Shown piece by piece: positions 1 to 5,982 of a stretch of 7,169 bases of DNA (its first letter is position 1; every line of letters starts with the position of its first letter). Origin of the DNA: Clostridiales bacterium (GTDB taxonomy: Bacteria; Bacillota_E; Sulfobacillia; Sulfobacillales; JAIMBI01); assembly GCA_027318915.1 (NCBI GenBank), contig DAHVOH010000122.1, positions 1-7,169 of the forward strand. The letters are read 5' to 3'. The notes under the pieces were generated by a model. That model was not told where the DNA came from. It worked only from the letters and a program-made list of their open reading frames with translations, and searched no databases. A program made the position numbers and the translations under genes.

Positions 1-1934
1 CACGCGAGGGCCATGGCGCGCTTGGCGGCCTGATGTCCGCATCGGATGCCGAGGACTTTATCGCCGAGCAGGAGAAACGCCAGGGATTCGAGTACAACAC
101 AGGCCAGCGGGAGGCCCTGGCCTTGGCCCTCACGACCACCGACCGTGTGACCGGGGTCCGGGGTGCGTGGGGTGCCGGTAAGACCACATCAATGAAGGGC
201 CTTACGCGAGCCGCGCACGATCTGGGCGTCGCCACCATCGGGCTTGCCCCGACCACCCGCGCGGCCTCCGAGCTGGAGTCGGCAGGCACCCAAGACATTC
301 GCACGATTGCCTCCTGGCTTATGACGAAGCCCGAGCTTGGTGCGGATGGTACCCAGATACGCAACGAGAACCGCTTGATAATCCTGGATGAGGCCGGGAT
401 GGTGAGCAGCGAAGATATGGACCGTGTCATGAAAAAGCTGGACGCGGAAGGCGGGCGCCTCTTGTTGGTCGGTGACCCACAACAGCTTCGCGCGGTCGCC
501 GCAGGGACCCCGTTCGAGCAGATGCTGAAAACTGGCGCGATCCGCTATGCCGAGGTCGATGAGGTGCAACGCCAGCGCGATCCGCGTCTGAGAGAGATGG
601 CCCAGGTCTGGGCGCGCGGTGATGCCGTCGCTGCCGTGGAGATCGCCCAGGAGTACATGCGAACCGTGGCGATCACGGAGCAGGACTGGGCCGCGGCGGG
701 CAAGGAGGCGCCGGACAAAAGCCAAGAGCGGGTCGGTGGTGACGACATCAAGCCGACCGATGCCATGGTCCGGTTGGCAGAGGAAACGGGCATGGACGCG
801 CCAGCCGAGGCGACGTTTCGCGAGGTGCGCGAGTGGTTGGACGCCCACGTCGAAAAGAAGCTCGGCTTCGATGAGCAGCGGCGCGAGGCACCAGAGAAAA
901 AGACCACGATCCCCCGTGAGGTCCGGCAGGCGGCAATCGCCCGTGAGGCGGCGCAGACCTACCTCTCCAAGGACCGCGCCAGGCGCGAGGACACAATCAT
1001 GATGGCCGCCACCAACCGGCTCCGGATGGCAATTAACCGCCATGTTCGAGAGGGCCTGAAGGCCCGTGGCGAGGTAGGCGGCCAGGAGGTCACCGTCCGG
1101 GCGCTCGATAAGTCGCAGATGACCCATGAGGCCCTGGCCCGAGCCGAGTCTTATATAAGGAAAGAGGGCGATCCCGAGATCATTGTTCGCCTACAAGAGG
1201 GGCGCGGCAAAAATCGCCGCGAGGTTGATTACAAAGTGGCGGGGGTCGAGAAGGGCCGGGTAATGCTGGAAGACCCCGACGGCAAGGTGAAATCCTGGAA
1301 CCCTGCTACGGCCATACGTCCGGGCGTTTTCACGGCGCGCGAGATGGCGGTCGCGCCCGGCGACGAAATCAGCTTCCGGGATAACGTCGGCCGCAAAGGC
1401 GCCCCCGACCGGATCGACAACGGCACACTGGGAAAAGTCGTGGGCATCGACAAGCGCGGGATCGAGGTCGCGCTCGACGACGGACGGCAAGTCTTTCTTG
1501 ACCCCAACAAGAACCACGTCATGGACCATGGTTGGGCGATCACTGTCCACAAGGCCCAGGGTGCCGGGCGTGGTCGCGTCATCTACGCGGCTGAGTCGAT
1601 CGGGCAGGAGGCCATCGCCCAGCTGGCTGGTGTGGCCTGCACCCGAGAAAAAGATGACATTGAAATCATCACGGACGACACGGAAAAGCTGAGTAAGGCG
1701 ATGGGCAAATGGGCCACCCACGAAACCGCCATAGCGGCCACCAAGTCCCAGCGCATCGCCGACCTCGACACCCTCAAGAGCCTGCGCGCGCAGGCCGCCG
1801 AGGCGCTCGGTCGGGCCGGCGACCTCTCAAGGGCTCGTGACCTAGCGGAGGAGCCGGTCGAACTGGCCCAAGCCCGCGAGGAAGAGCGGGAATTGACGAA
1901 GCGCCGGGAGCTTGAGCAGGAGATCGAGCGATGA
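1..1934 (+). CDS. traI: MobF-type conjugative relaxase/helicase (TraI/TrwC-like), C-terminal helicase part, 5' end missing
   Basis: This is the helicase part of a conjugative relaxase. It unwinds the plasmid strand that is transferred after nicking at oriT. The frame is open from base 3 with no stop, so the ATG at 33 is probably internal and the N-terminal relaxase domain lies outside the window. Numbered from that ATG, the visible superfamily 1 (RecD-like) motifs are: the TGQREAL entry motif near residue 23, Walker A GAWGAGKT at 44-51 (K50), Walker B DEAGM at 119-123, GDPQQL at 147-152, the TraI-typical VQRQRDPRLREM stretch near 178, WAITVHKAQG at 501-510, and a motif VI-like CTRE with R538. 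All are intact. About 90 charged residues (roughly 206-297) lie between the motor motifs and look like an insertion. The C-terminus (about 575-633) is rich in Glu, Arg and Ala and is probably helical. The stop overlaps the next gene. The symbol rests on family resemblance, and trwC would be equally apt. Confidence 0.93.
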   Translation, partial: REGHGALGGLMSASDAEDFIAEQEKRQGFEYNTGQREALALALTTTDRVTGVRGAWGAGKTTSMKGLTRAAHDLGVATIGLAPTTRAASELESAGTQDIRTIASWLMTKPELGADGTQIRNENRLIILDEAGMVSSEDMDRVMKKLDAEGGRLLLVGDPQQLRAVAAGTPFEQMLKTGAIRYAEVDEVQRQRDPRLREMAQVWARGDAVAAVEIAQEYMRTVAITEQDWAAAGKEAPDKSQERVGGDDIKPTDAMVRLAEETGMDAPAEATFREVREWLDAHVEKKLGFDEQRREAPEKKTTIPREVRQAAIAREAAQTYLSKDRARREDTIMMAATNRLRMAINRHVREGLKARGEVGGQEVTVRALDKSQMTHEALARAESYIRKEGDPEIIVRLQEGRGKNRREVDYKVAGVEKGRVMLEDPDGKVKSWNPATAIRPGVFTAREMAVAPGDEISFRDNVGRKGAPDRIDNGTLGKVVGIDKRGIEVALDDGRQVFLDPNKNHVMDHGWAITVHKAQGAGRGRVIYAAESIGQEAIAQLAGVACTREKDDIEIITDDTEKLSKAMGKWATHETAIAATKSQRIADLDTLKSLRAQAAEALGRAGDLSRARDLAEEPVELAQAREEERELTKRRELEQEIER

Positions 1935-2467
1935 GCGCGGCGCGGGTCTGGGATCGGTTCCGGTGCCTGTTTCTTCCCCGGTCGCATCGCCGGCGGATCC
2001 GCCAGGCGCGGGGCGTCCTGAAAAAAATCAGGCCATGGCTGGGCGAGCCCAACGGGGCCGCCCGTATGTTCGGCTACCTCAGAAAAATCGACGCGCTCAG
2101 TTTTGAGGAGCTTGTTTTACAGGCCTTCGTTGATATGGGCTGGCGGGTGAAGCGCGGCACCCGCTACTCGGGCGACGGCGGCATCGACGGCCATGTGCGC
2201 TGCCAGGGAAACCCCTATTGGATCGCTGTCCAGTGCAAGCGCTACTCGTCCTCGATCAACCCCCAGCATGTCCGAGACTTCGCCGCCCTGGTGTTCCCCC
2301 GACATGGGTTTTTTGTCCACACGGGCCGGACCGGCGACCAGAGTCGCATGGCCGCCGTGGGGGTGACGTTCATCAGCGGTCAGCGCCTCGCCGATCTCGT
2401 GGCCGGGACCCTGGAATTTCCGTCCGTGCAGCTAGGGATGAAGGGCCGGACTTCCCGGCCCACATAA
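1931..2467 (+). CDS. Mrr-like PD-(D/E)XK restriction-endonuclease-family protein, coupled to the relaxase gene
   Basis: This 178-aa protein carries an Mrr_cat-type nuclease core. FEELVLQAF at 58-66 supplies the helix with the conserved Glu. GDGGIDG at 81-87 holds the acidic catalytic residues (D86 as the usual one, with D82 nearby), and VQCKRY at 100-105 is the QxK half of the site (Q101, K103). Mrr-family enzymes cut DNA, often modified DNA, but many plasmid homologues have no tested role. Only the catalytic domain is present. In place of an Mrr N-terminal winged helix there are about 50 very basic residues, with an RSHRRRIRQAR run near 17-27. The start is set by AGGAG at 1918-1922 and by the ATGA overlap with the relaxase stop, which indicates translational coupling. 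Possible jobs, all inferred, are attack on rival or host DNA, defence of the element, or DNA processing during transfer. The fold assignment is fairly sure; the biological role is unknown. Confidence 0.85.
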   Translation: MSAARVWDRFRCLFLPRSHRRRIRQARGVLKKIRPWLGEPNGAARMFGYLRKIDALSFEELVLQAFVDMGWRVKRGTRYSGDGGIDGHVRCQGNPYWIAVQCKRYSSSINPQHVRDFAALVFPRHGFFVHTGRTGDQSRMAAVGVTFISGQRLADLVAGTLEFPSVQLGMKGRTSRPT

Positions 2468-2477
2468 GGAGTAGATC

Positions 2478-3179
2478 ATGAATCGTTATAAGCATGTCCT
2501 GGCGGCCGCCATCGCCGCCACCCTGCCCACCGTCGCCATGGCCCACCAGGGCGCGCGCGTGACCGTGGGCGGGTCCTACCAGCACGTTTCCATCGGCCAG
2601 TCCGCGGGCAACATGCCGGGCGTCGAGTTTGGGATTAGCCAGCGCGCCGGCGGTATCGGGATCCGCGCGCGGCTGGCTGTCGCCCGCGCCAATGGGGCCG
2701 AGTTGGACTCCGGGTCGGTCCGGTTCCTGGCCTATCCCCACCACAGGGTCAGCCCGTTTCTGTCCGTCGGCGGGTTGTCTCTGAGTGGCCTCGGTGGCGT
2801 CGCCGTCACCACGGATTACGCAGTTAATCCTGTCACTGGGGCAATCACGCCGGTTGCCGTGACGGCGCCGGTGGCGCCCGTTGGGGTCACCACGGGGTTT
2901 GTGTTCCTGGGCCTCCACGCCTCGACCCCCGTCAATTCCGCGCTTACGTTGGTCGGCCACGTCGCCATCGGCGCAGGCCTCGGCGGATCGGCGACCGGAC
3001 TGCCCCCGGCCATGGGCGCTCACAGCGAGATCGCGCGCGAGGTCGGGGTAGCCATGCGGTATCGCCTCGCCCATGGGCCGGTCCTAAGCGTGGGCTACTC
3101 CCAAGAGTCGCTGCCCGTGCGCGGTTCGGTGCTCAAAGTCGGCGGCCTCGAGGCCTCGGTCTCGCGGCGCTTCCACTAA
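2478..3179 (+). CDS. Secreted, probably outer-membrane beta-barrel protein of unknown function
   Basis: This 233-aa protein has a classic Sec signal peptide: basic MNRYKH, a hydrophobic core at about 7-19, and a probable cleavage after A20-M21-A22. The mature part is rich in Gly, Val, Ser and Ala. It has alternating short segments suited to amphipathic beta strands (for example around 26-40, 57-70, 79-103, 155-170 and 188-207) and ends in a strand-like EASVSRRFH. The penultimate Phe resembles the aromatic terminus of barrel proteins, although the last residue is His. A Pro/Val-rich stretch at about 118-138 could be an exposed loop. No cysteine is present, so it is not a lipoprotein. The ribosome site TAAGGAG at 2465-2471 overlaps the stop codon of the nuclease gene, which supports cotranscription. 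Surface or entry exclusion, or mating-pair contact, would fit a transfer operon, but no known exclusion family was recognised. A periplasmic beta-rich protein is the alternative. Confidence 0.75.
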   Translation: MNRYKHVLAAAIAATLPTVAMAHQGARVTVGGSYQHVSIGQSAGNMPGVEFGISQRAGGIGIRARLAVARANGAELDSGSVRFLAYPHHRVSPFLSVGGLSLSGLGGVAVTTDYAVNPVTGAITPVAVTAPVAPVGVTTGFVFLGLHASTPVNSALTLVGHVAIGAGLGGSATGLPPAMGAHSEIAREVGVAMRYRLAHGPVLSVGYSQESLPVRGSVLKVGGLEASVSRRFH

Positions 3180-3197
3180 AACCCAAACCCAACCACA

Positions 3198-3223
3198 GGG
3201 GCCGCCCTCTCGGGGGTGGCCCC
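3198..3223 (+). promoter_or_regulatory. Strong GC hairpin between the outer-membrane gene and the basic microprotein gene
   Basis: Bases 3198-3207 (GGGGCCGCCC) pair with 3214-3223 (GGGTGGCCCC) in a 10-bp stem with one G-T pair and a six-base loop. No T tract follows: the next bases are AAAGGAGG, the ribosome site of the gene at 3237. It is therefore not a standard intrinsic terminator for the + strand. It may protect the upstream message from 3' decay, or affect translation of the downstream gene, because it ends only two bases before the AGGAGG. The stem is seen directly; its role is inferred. Confidence 0.6.
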
Positions 3224-3225
3224 AA

Positions 3226-3231
3226 AGGAGG
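3226..3231 (+). promoter_or_regulatory. Perfect AGGAGG ribosome binding site that fixes a GTG start
   Basis: AGGAGG stands five bases before the GTG at 3237 and is the strongest Shine-Dalgarno in the window. It is the main reason for calling the short GTG-started gene that follows. Confidence 0.75.
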
Positions 3232-3236
3232 TTCAG

Positions 3237-3389
3237 GTGAGTAAGAAGCGTCATAGCCAACAGAAGCAGCCGCCGTGGGTCGTGCCGTGGTCAACCCGAG
3301 CGCGGCAGGCAGAGGGGCAATTCGGCAACGGCATGTCCCTGTTACCTAAGCGCAAGGGCGCGGGCCGCAGAGGCGGGCGACGCAAATAA
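3237..3389 (+). CDS. Small, very basic 50-aa protein, GTG start, unknown function
   Basis: The frame from GTG 3237 to TAA 3387-3389 encodes 50 residues. It begins MSKKRHSQQKQ, has a tryptophan-containing centre (PPWVVPW at 12-18), and ends in a Lys/Arg/Gly-rich tail (PKRKGAGRRGGRRK at 37-50). Fifteen residues are Lys or Arg and only one is acidic. There is no signal peptide or membrane segment. Such composition suits binding to DNA or RNA, or an electrostatic partner role, but no family was recognised. The case for a real gene is the perfect AGGAGG at five-base spacing, the fit into the gap between two co-oriented genes, and the lack of any better frame there. The short length and GTG start mean that many gene callers would miss it. 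A chance frame in GC-rich DNA is possible but would not explain the ribosome site. Confidence 0.68.
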   Translation: MSKKRHSQQKQPPWVVPWSTRARQAEGQFGNGMSLLPKRKGAGRRGGRRK

Positions 3390-3438
3390 TTTCCGTCGCC
3401 GCAGCTATAGGCAGAAACAGAAAACAGGAGATCGAGAG

Positions 3439-3657
3439 ATGACACCAACAGCGATTGCAATTTGCGCCGGCGGCCTCGATGCCGCGCTCCACGACCACCC
3501 CACCGGCCACCGGGGCGACCTGGCCCGGGAAATCATGTGCCGGACTTTCTGGCTGCATGACCCCCGCGGCATCGAGGCCATGCAAGCCTTGTCCGGCGGC
3601 CAGGTGTTTGGTGAAGAGCACCTGGCCCGCCTGCGGCAGGAATGGCAGGCCCGTTAA
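3439..3657 (+). CDS. Hypothetical 72-aa protein
   Basis: This 72-aa frame follows AGGAG at 3426-3430, eight bases before its ATG. A competing frame starting at 3455 has no comparable ribosome site. The protein is mixed and probably alpha-helical, with histidines near 18-24 (LHDHPTGH) and a charged C-terminal helix (EEHLARLRQEWQAR at 59-72). No transmembrane segment, signal peptide or known domain was recognised. The fold would be small and cytoplasmic. It sits 49 bases after the basic microprotein gene and 26 bases before the coiled-coil gene, so it looks like an ordinary member of the operon. No function can be given. Confidence 0.6.
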   Translation: MTPTAIAICAGGLDAALHDHPTGHRGDLAREIMCRTFWLHDPRGIEAMQALSGGQVFGEEHLARLRQEWQAR

Positions 3658-3671
3658 AACTAACTGAGGAT

Positions 3672-3676
3672 GAGGG
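3672..3676 (+). promoter_or_regulatory. Ribosome binding site that selects the start at 3684
   Basis: GAGGG lies seven bases before ATG 3684. It favours this start over the in-frame ATG at 3642, which would overlap the previous gene and add 14 residues. Confidence 0.5.
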
Positions 3677-3683
3677 ACTAGAG

Positions 3684-4259
3684 ATGGCAGACAAAACATT
3701 GCAACAACAGATCGACGAACAGCGACGGGCCGAGGACCAATCCCATGAAGAGCAGCGTCGCCTCGACGAGCGGGCCGAGCGCGACCGCGCGCATGCGGAA
3801 CAGCGTCACAGTGACGACATGCGGCTAGCTGACATCTGGGCCAGTGGCGACCCAGAGGCCCGTGAGATCGTCGCCAAGATTGGGCTCGCTCTCGATGAGC
3901 GGGAACGGGCCGCAGGGTGGGACGTGGAGGCCAGGGAGGTACCAGCGCACGACCCAGAGCCCGACCCCGGGTGGCTGGCTCGCTGGGAGCGCGAGGGCGC
4001 GTTGTCGGCGCTCACTCCCCAGGAGAGGGCAAAGCTCCAGGAAATTGATAGGGAAGACCCCTATGGCCGGGGGCAGCGCGAGCAATTCCTGCCCCGCGAG
4101 GTACTGGCCATCAGAGAGAAAAGCGACCGCATGGTGGAGGCCCGCGAGCAGGAGCGCCACCAGCAGCATGATGAGGCGGGCGGGTACAAGCAGGAGCCGG
4201 CGGCGCAGGGTCGGGGACGACACCCAGATTTTGAGCAGGAAGACGAACTGGAACGTTAA
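3684..4259 (+). CDS. Charged, probably coiled-coil protein of unknown function (191 aa)
   Basis: From ATG 3684 the protein has 191 residues and is dominated by Glu, Asp, Arg and Gln. Residues about 5-45 (QQQIDEQRRAEDQ onward) form a long polar helix likely to be a coiled coil. A less charged segment with hydrophobic positions (MRLADIWASGDPEAREIVAKIGLAL) follows, then a Pro/Trp-containing link (PDPGWLARWERE) and a second long charged helix to the C-terminus. There is no signal peptide or membrane segment, so it is probably cytoplasmic. It lies 28 bases before the coupling protein gene. By position it could be an accessory factor that bridges the relaxosome and coupling protein, as TraM or TrwA do in other systems, but no ribbon-helix-helix or TraM-like motif is visible, so this is conjecture. 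An in-frame start at 3642 is possible but less well supported. Confidence 0.72.
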   Translation: MADKTLQQQIDEQRRAEDQSHEEQRRLDERAERDRAHAEQRHSDDMRLADIWASGDPEAREIVAKIGLALDERERAAGWDVEAREVPAHDPEPDPGWLARWEREGALSALTPQERAKLQEIDREDPYGRGQREQFLPREVLAIREKSDRMVEAREQERHQQHDEAGGYKQEPAAQGRGRHPDFEQEDELER

Positions 4260-4287
4260 TTGAACTGGACACATTGGAGGATACATC

Positions 4288-5868
4288 ATGGATATTCAGC
4301 GAGTGGTCAACGAGCACAACGACCGTATCGTGGGGATGCCGGTGGCTCGCGCGCGCCTCTTGTTGGGCGTTGCGCTGGTCAGCGGGGTCGGGTTCGGGGT
4401 CACCTGGCTCAGGACCGAGGCCGAGCAGTGGGGTTCTTACGATATCTGGTGGTGGCACCTGGCGTTCCTCAGCGCGGCCGCCGCTTCATGGGTCGGTGTT
4501 GTTCGCCTGTGGCGTCGGCTCTCTAAGACCGTCACGATCCCCCACAATGAAAACGAGTCCCACCAACGCGGGGCGTTCGTGTATGACGTGCGCCACGGCA
4601 TCGCCGACATACTCCCGCGCCGGCCGGGCGATATCGAGATCGGCGGTGTCCCCCTGCCGCGCAATGTCGAGCAGCAGCACATTCTCGTGGCCGGGGCGCC
4701 TGGGTCCGGCAAGAGCGTGGCACTCAAAGGGATCATTAAGACCATCCGCGACCGCGCAACTGATGGCGCGGTGATTCACGACCCATCAGGGGAATTTGTC
4801 TCGCTGTTCTACGATCAGTCGCGCGGCGACCTCATTATCAACCCGCTGGACGCTAGGCATGCCCCTTGGTCGCTCTGGACCGATCTTATGCCTGGTGAGG
4901 AGTCCTCGTTGGCTGCGGCCATCATCCCGGCGGCTGAGGGCGACAATCGCTATTTTTCCGACGCCGCGAGGGCGACTCTGGAGGTGTTGTTTCAGCAGAC
5001 GGACAATGTCGATGACCTGGTCAAAGTCGGCTTGGGAGAAAGCCTGCCGGACTTGATCGAGCGCATCGACAAGGCCGGACTGGGCGGGCTCGTCGGGTCG
5101 GCAAAAACTTTTGCCAGCGTGAGAGGCAACATGGCGCCCTATCTGAGGTCGTTGGCGCTCATGCCGCCGGTGCCACGGGGGGAAGGTGTCAGTCTCCACG
5201 AGTTCTGCGAGTGCCCTGCTGGCCGGTTCATTTTTTTGCTGAGCAGCGGACGGACCCGCGACACCCTGGCACCGATTCATCAACTGCTGTTGAATCAAAT
5301 CGTCTCGGTGGCGACCTCGCTCCGGCCCGACCCGGCCAGAAGGATCTGGCTTGTCCTCGATGAGCTGCCAACGCTGCTACCCAGCCCCGCGCTGGCGACT
5401 GCGTTGAGCCAGGGGCGCAAGTTCGGGTTGAGCGCCGTCATGGCCCTCCAGGCCATGGGCCAGATGTATTCGCGGGTGGGGCAACACGAATCGGCGGCGT
5501 TGCTCAGTATGCCGAAGACTCGCCTCATACTGCGCGTGGGGGATGGCGAAACCGCCGAGGCGATGTCGCGTGAGATCGGGGAGCGTCATATCAAGCGCAA
5601 GCAGGTTTCGCACACAGAGAGCAAGGGCAGCGCGGGCTCGGCGGGCACGTCCACCACCTGGTCGGATGTGACCGAGCGTGCGGTGTTGGCGTCGCAGATC
5701 GCCACGCTCACCGACCTGCAAGGCTACCTGCGCATCGAGGATGAAACCATGCGGGTGGCCCTGCGCTGGACCCCGTACCCCACCGTTGCCGACGACTACC
5801 AGCCCGTGCCTCCGCGTCCACTTCCTGTAGCCCCGGCGCGGGCCGAGGAGGCGACGGCCGACGACTAA
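4288..5868 (+). CDS. traD: Type IV coupling protein (TraD/TrwB/VirD4 family)
   Basis: This 526-aa inner-membrane ATPase would link the relaxosome to the type IV secretion channel and pump DNA. Its length is close to that of TrwB. Two probable transmembrane helices lie at about 22-40 and 53-74, followed by the cytoplasmic motor: Walker A GAPGSGKS at 136-143 (K142), the family motif DPSGEF at 165-170 with INPLD near 184, a stretch at about 200-300 that should form the all-alpha domain, Walker B LVLDE at 355-359, SQGRKFG at 374-380, and the sensor glutamine Q388 in ALQAMGQ. All key residues are intact. The C-terminus includes the TrwB-like LTDLQGYLRI segment and ends in a Pro-rich then acidic tail (AEEATADD), a region that in F TraD contacts relaxosome proteins. 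GGAGG at 4276-4280 precedes the ATG by seven bases. An intrinsic terminator follows. The symbol is given by family resemblance. Confidence 0.93.
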   Translation: MDIQRVVNEHNDRIVGMPVARARLLLGVALVSGVGFGVTWLRTEAEQWGSYDIWWWHLAFLSAAAASWVGVVRLWRRLSKTVTIPHNENESHQRGAFVYDVRHGIADILPRRPGDIEIGGVPLPRNVEQQHILVAGAPGSGKSVALKGIIKTIRDRATDGAVIHDPSGEFVSLFYDQSRGDLIINPLDARHAPWSLWTDLMPGEESSLAAAIIPAAEGDNRYFSDAARATLEVLFQQTDNVDDLVKVGLGESLPDLIERIDKAGLGGLVGSAKTFASVRGNMAPYLRSLALMPPVPRGEGVSLHEFCECPAGRFIFLLSSGRTRDTLAPIHQLLLNQIVSVATSLRPDPARRIWLVLDELPTLLPSPALATALSQGRKFGLSAVMALQAMGQMYSRVGQHESAALLSMPKTRLILRVGDGETAEAMSREIGERHIKRKQVSHTESKGSAGSAGTSTTWSDVTERAVLASQIATLTDLQGYLRIEDETMRVALRWTPYPTVADDYQPVPPRPLPVAPARAEEATADD

Positions 5869-5897
5869 GGTTCCATGGTTGCCAGGCATGGCGCATT

Positions 5898-5924
5898 AGC
5901 CCCGGATCCGTTCGGGGCTTTTTT
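5898..5924 (+). terminator. Intrinsic terminator after the first coupling protein gene
   Basis: AGCCCCG (5898-5904) pairs perfectly with CGGGGCT (5913-5919) around an eight-base loop and runs into TTTTTT at 5919-5924. This is a textbook rho-independent terminator for + strand transcription. It lies 30 bases after the coupling protein stop and probably ends the relaxase-to-coupling-protein transcript. Confidence 0.88.
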
Positions 5925-5982
5925 ATGGGCGAATTTCCGCCAATGCAGCTACTGGTAACACAACATGCGAGGTGCTGCCGCG
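5925..5982 (+). other. Short leader between the terminator and the second ATPase gene, no clear promoter
   Basis: This 58-base stretch must hold a start signal for the next gene unless the terminator is leaky. No good -35/-10 pair was found. A weak GGCG/CGCC repeat sits at 5928-5941. GAGGTG at 5969-5974 is a fair ribosome site for ATG 5983. Confidence 0.4.

Noticed and set aside
189..1127. Long minus-strand open frame (312 codons) across the relaxase gene
   Set aside because: It lies opposite a clear helicase with intact motifs. Its composition is typical of an antisense frame in GC-rich DNA, and it has no recognisable domain.
2373..3074. Minus-strand open frame of 233 codons opposite the secreted protein gene
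   Set aside because: The + strand gene has a good ribosome site and a clear signal peptide. The antisense product is an Arg/Gly/Asp-rich shadow.
3198..3223. Rho-independent terminator after the secreted protein gene
   Set aside because: The stem is strong but no T tract follows on the + strand, and the next gene's ribosome site begins almost at once.
3642..3683. Longer start for the coiled-coil gene
   Set aside because: It would overlap the preceding gene, whereas ATG 3684 has a well-spaced GAGGG.
4274..4774. Plus-strand open frame of 166 codons at the start of the coupling protein
   Set aside because: It is a shifted-frame shadow: the coupling protein frame has the ribosome site, membrane helices and Walker A.
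5869..5982. Possible oriT in the largest intergenic gap
   Set aside because: The main inverted repeat is explained by the terminator. The other repeats are only four to five bases and no nic-like motif could be recognised.
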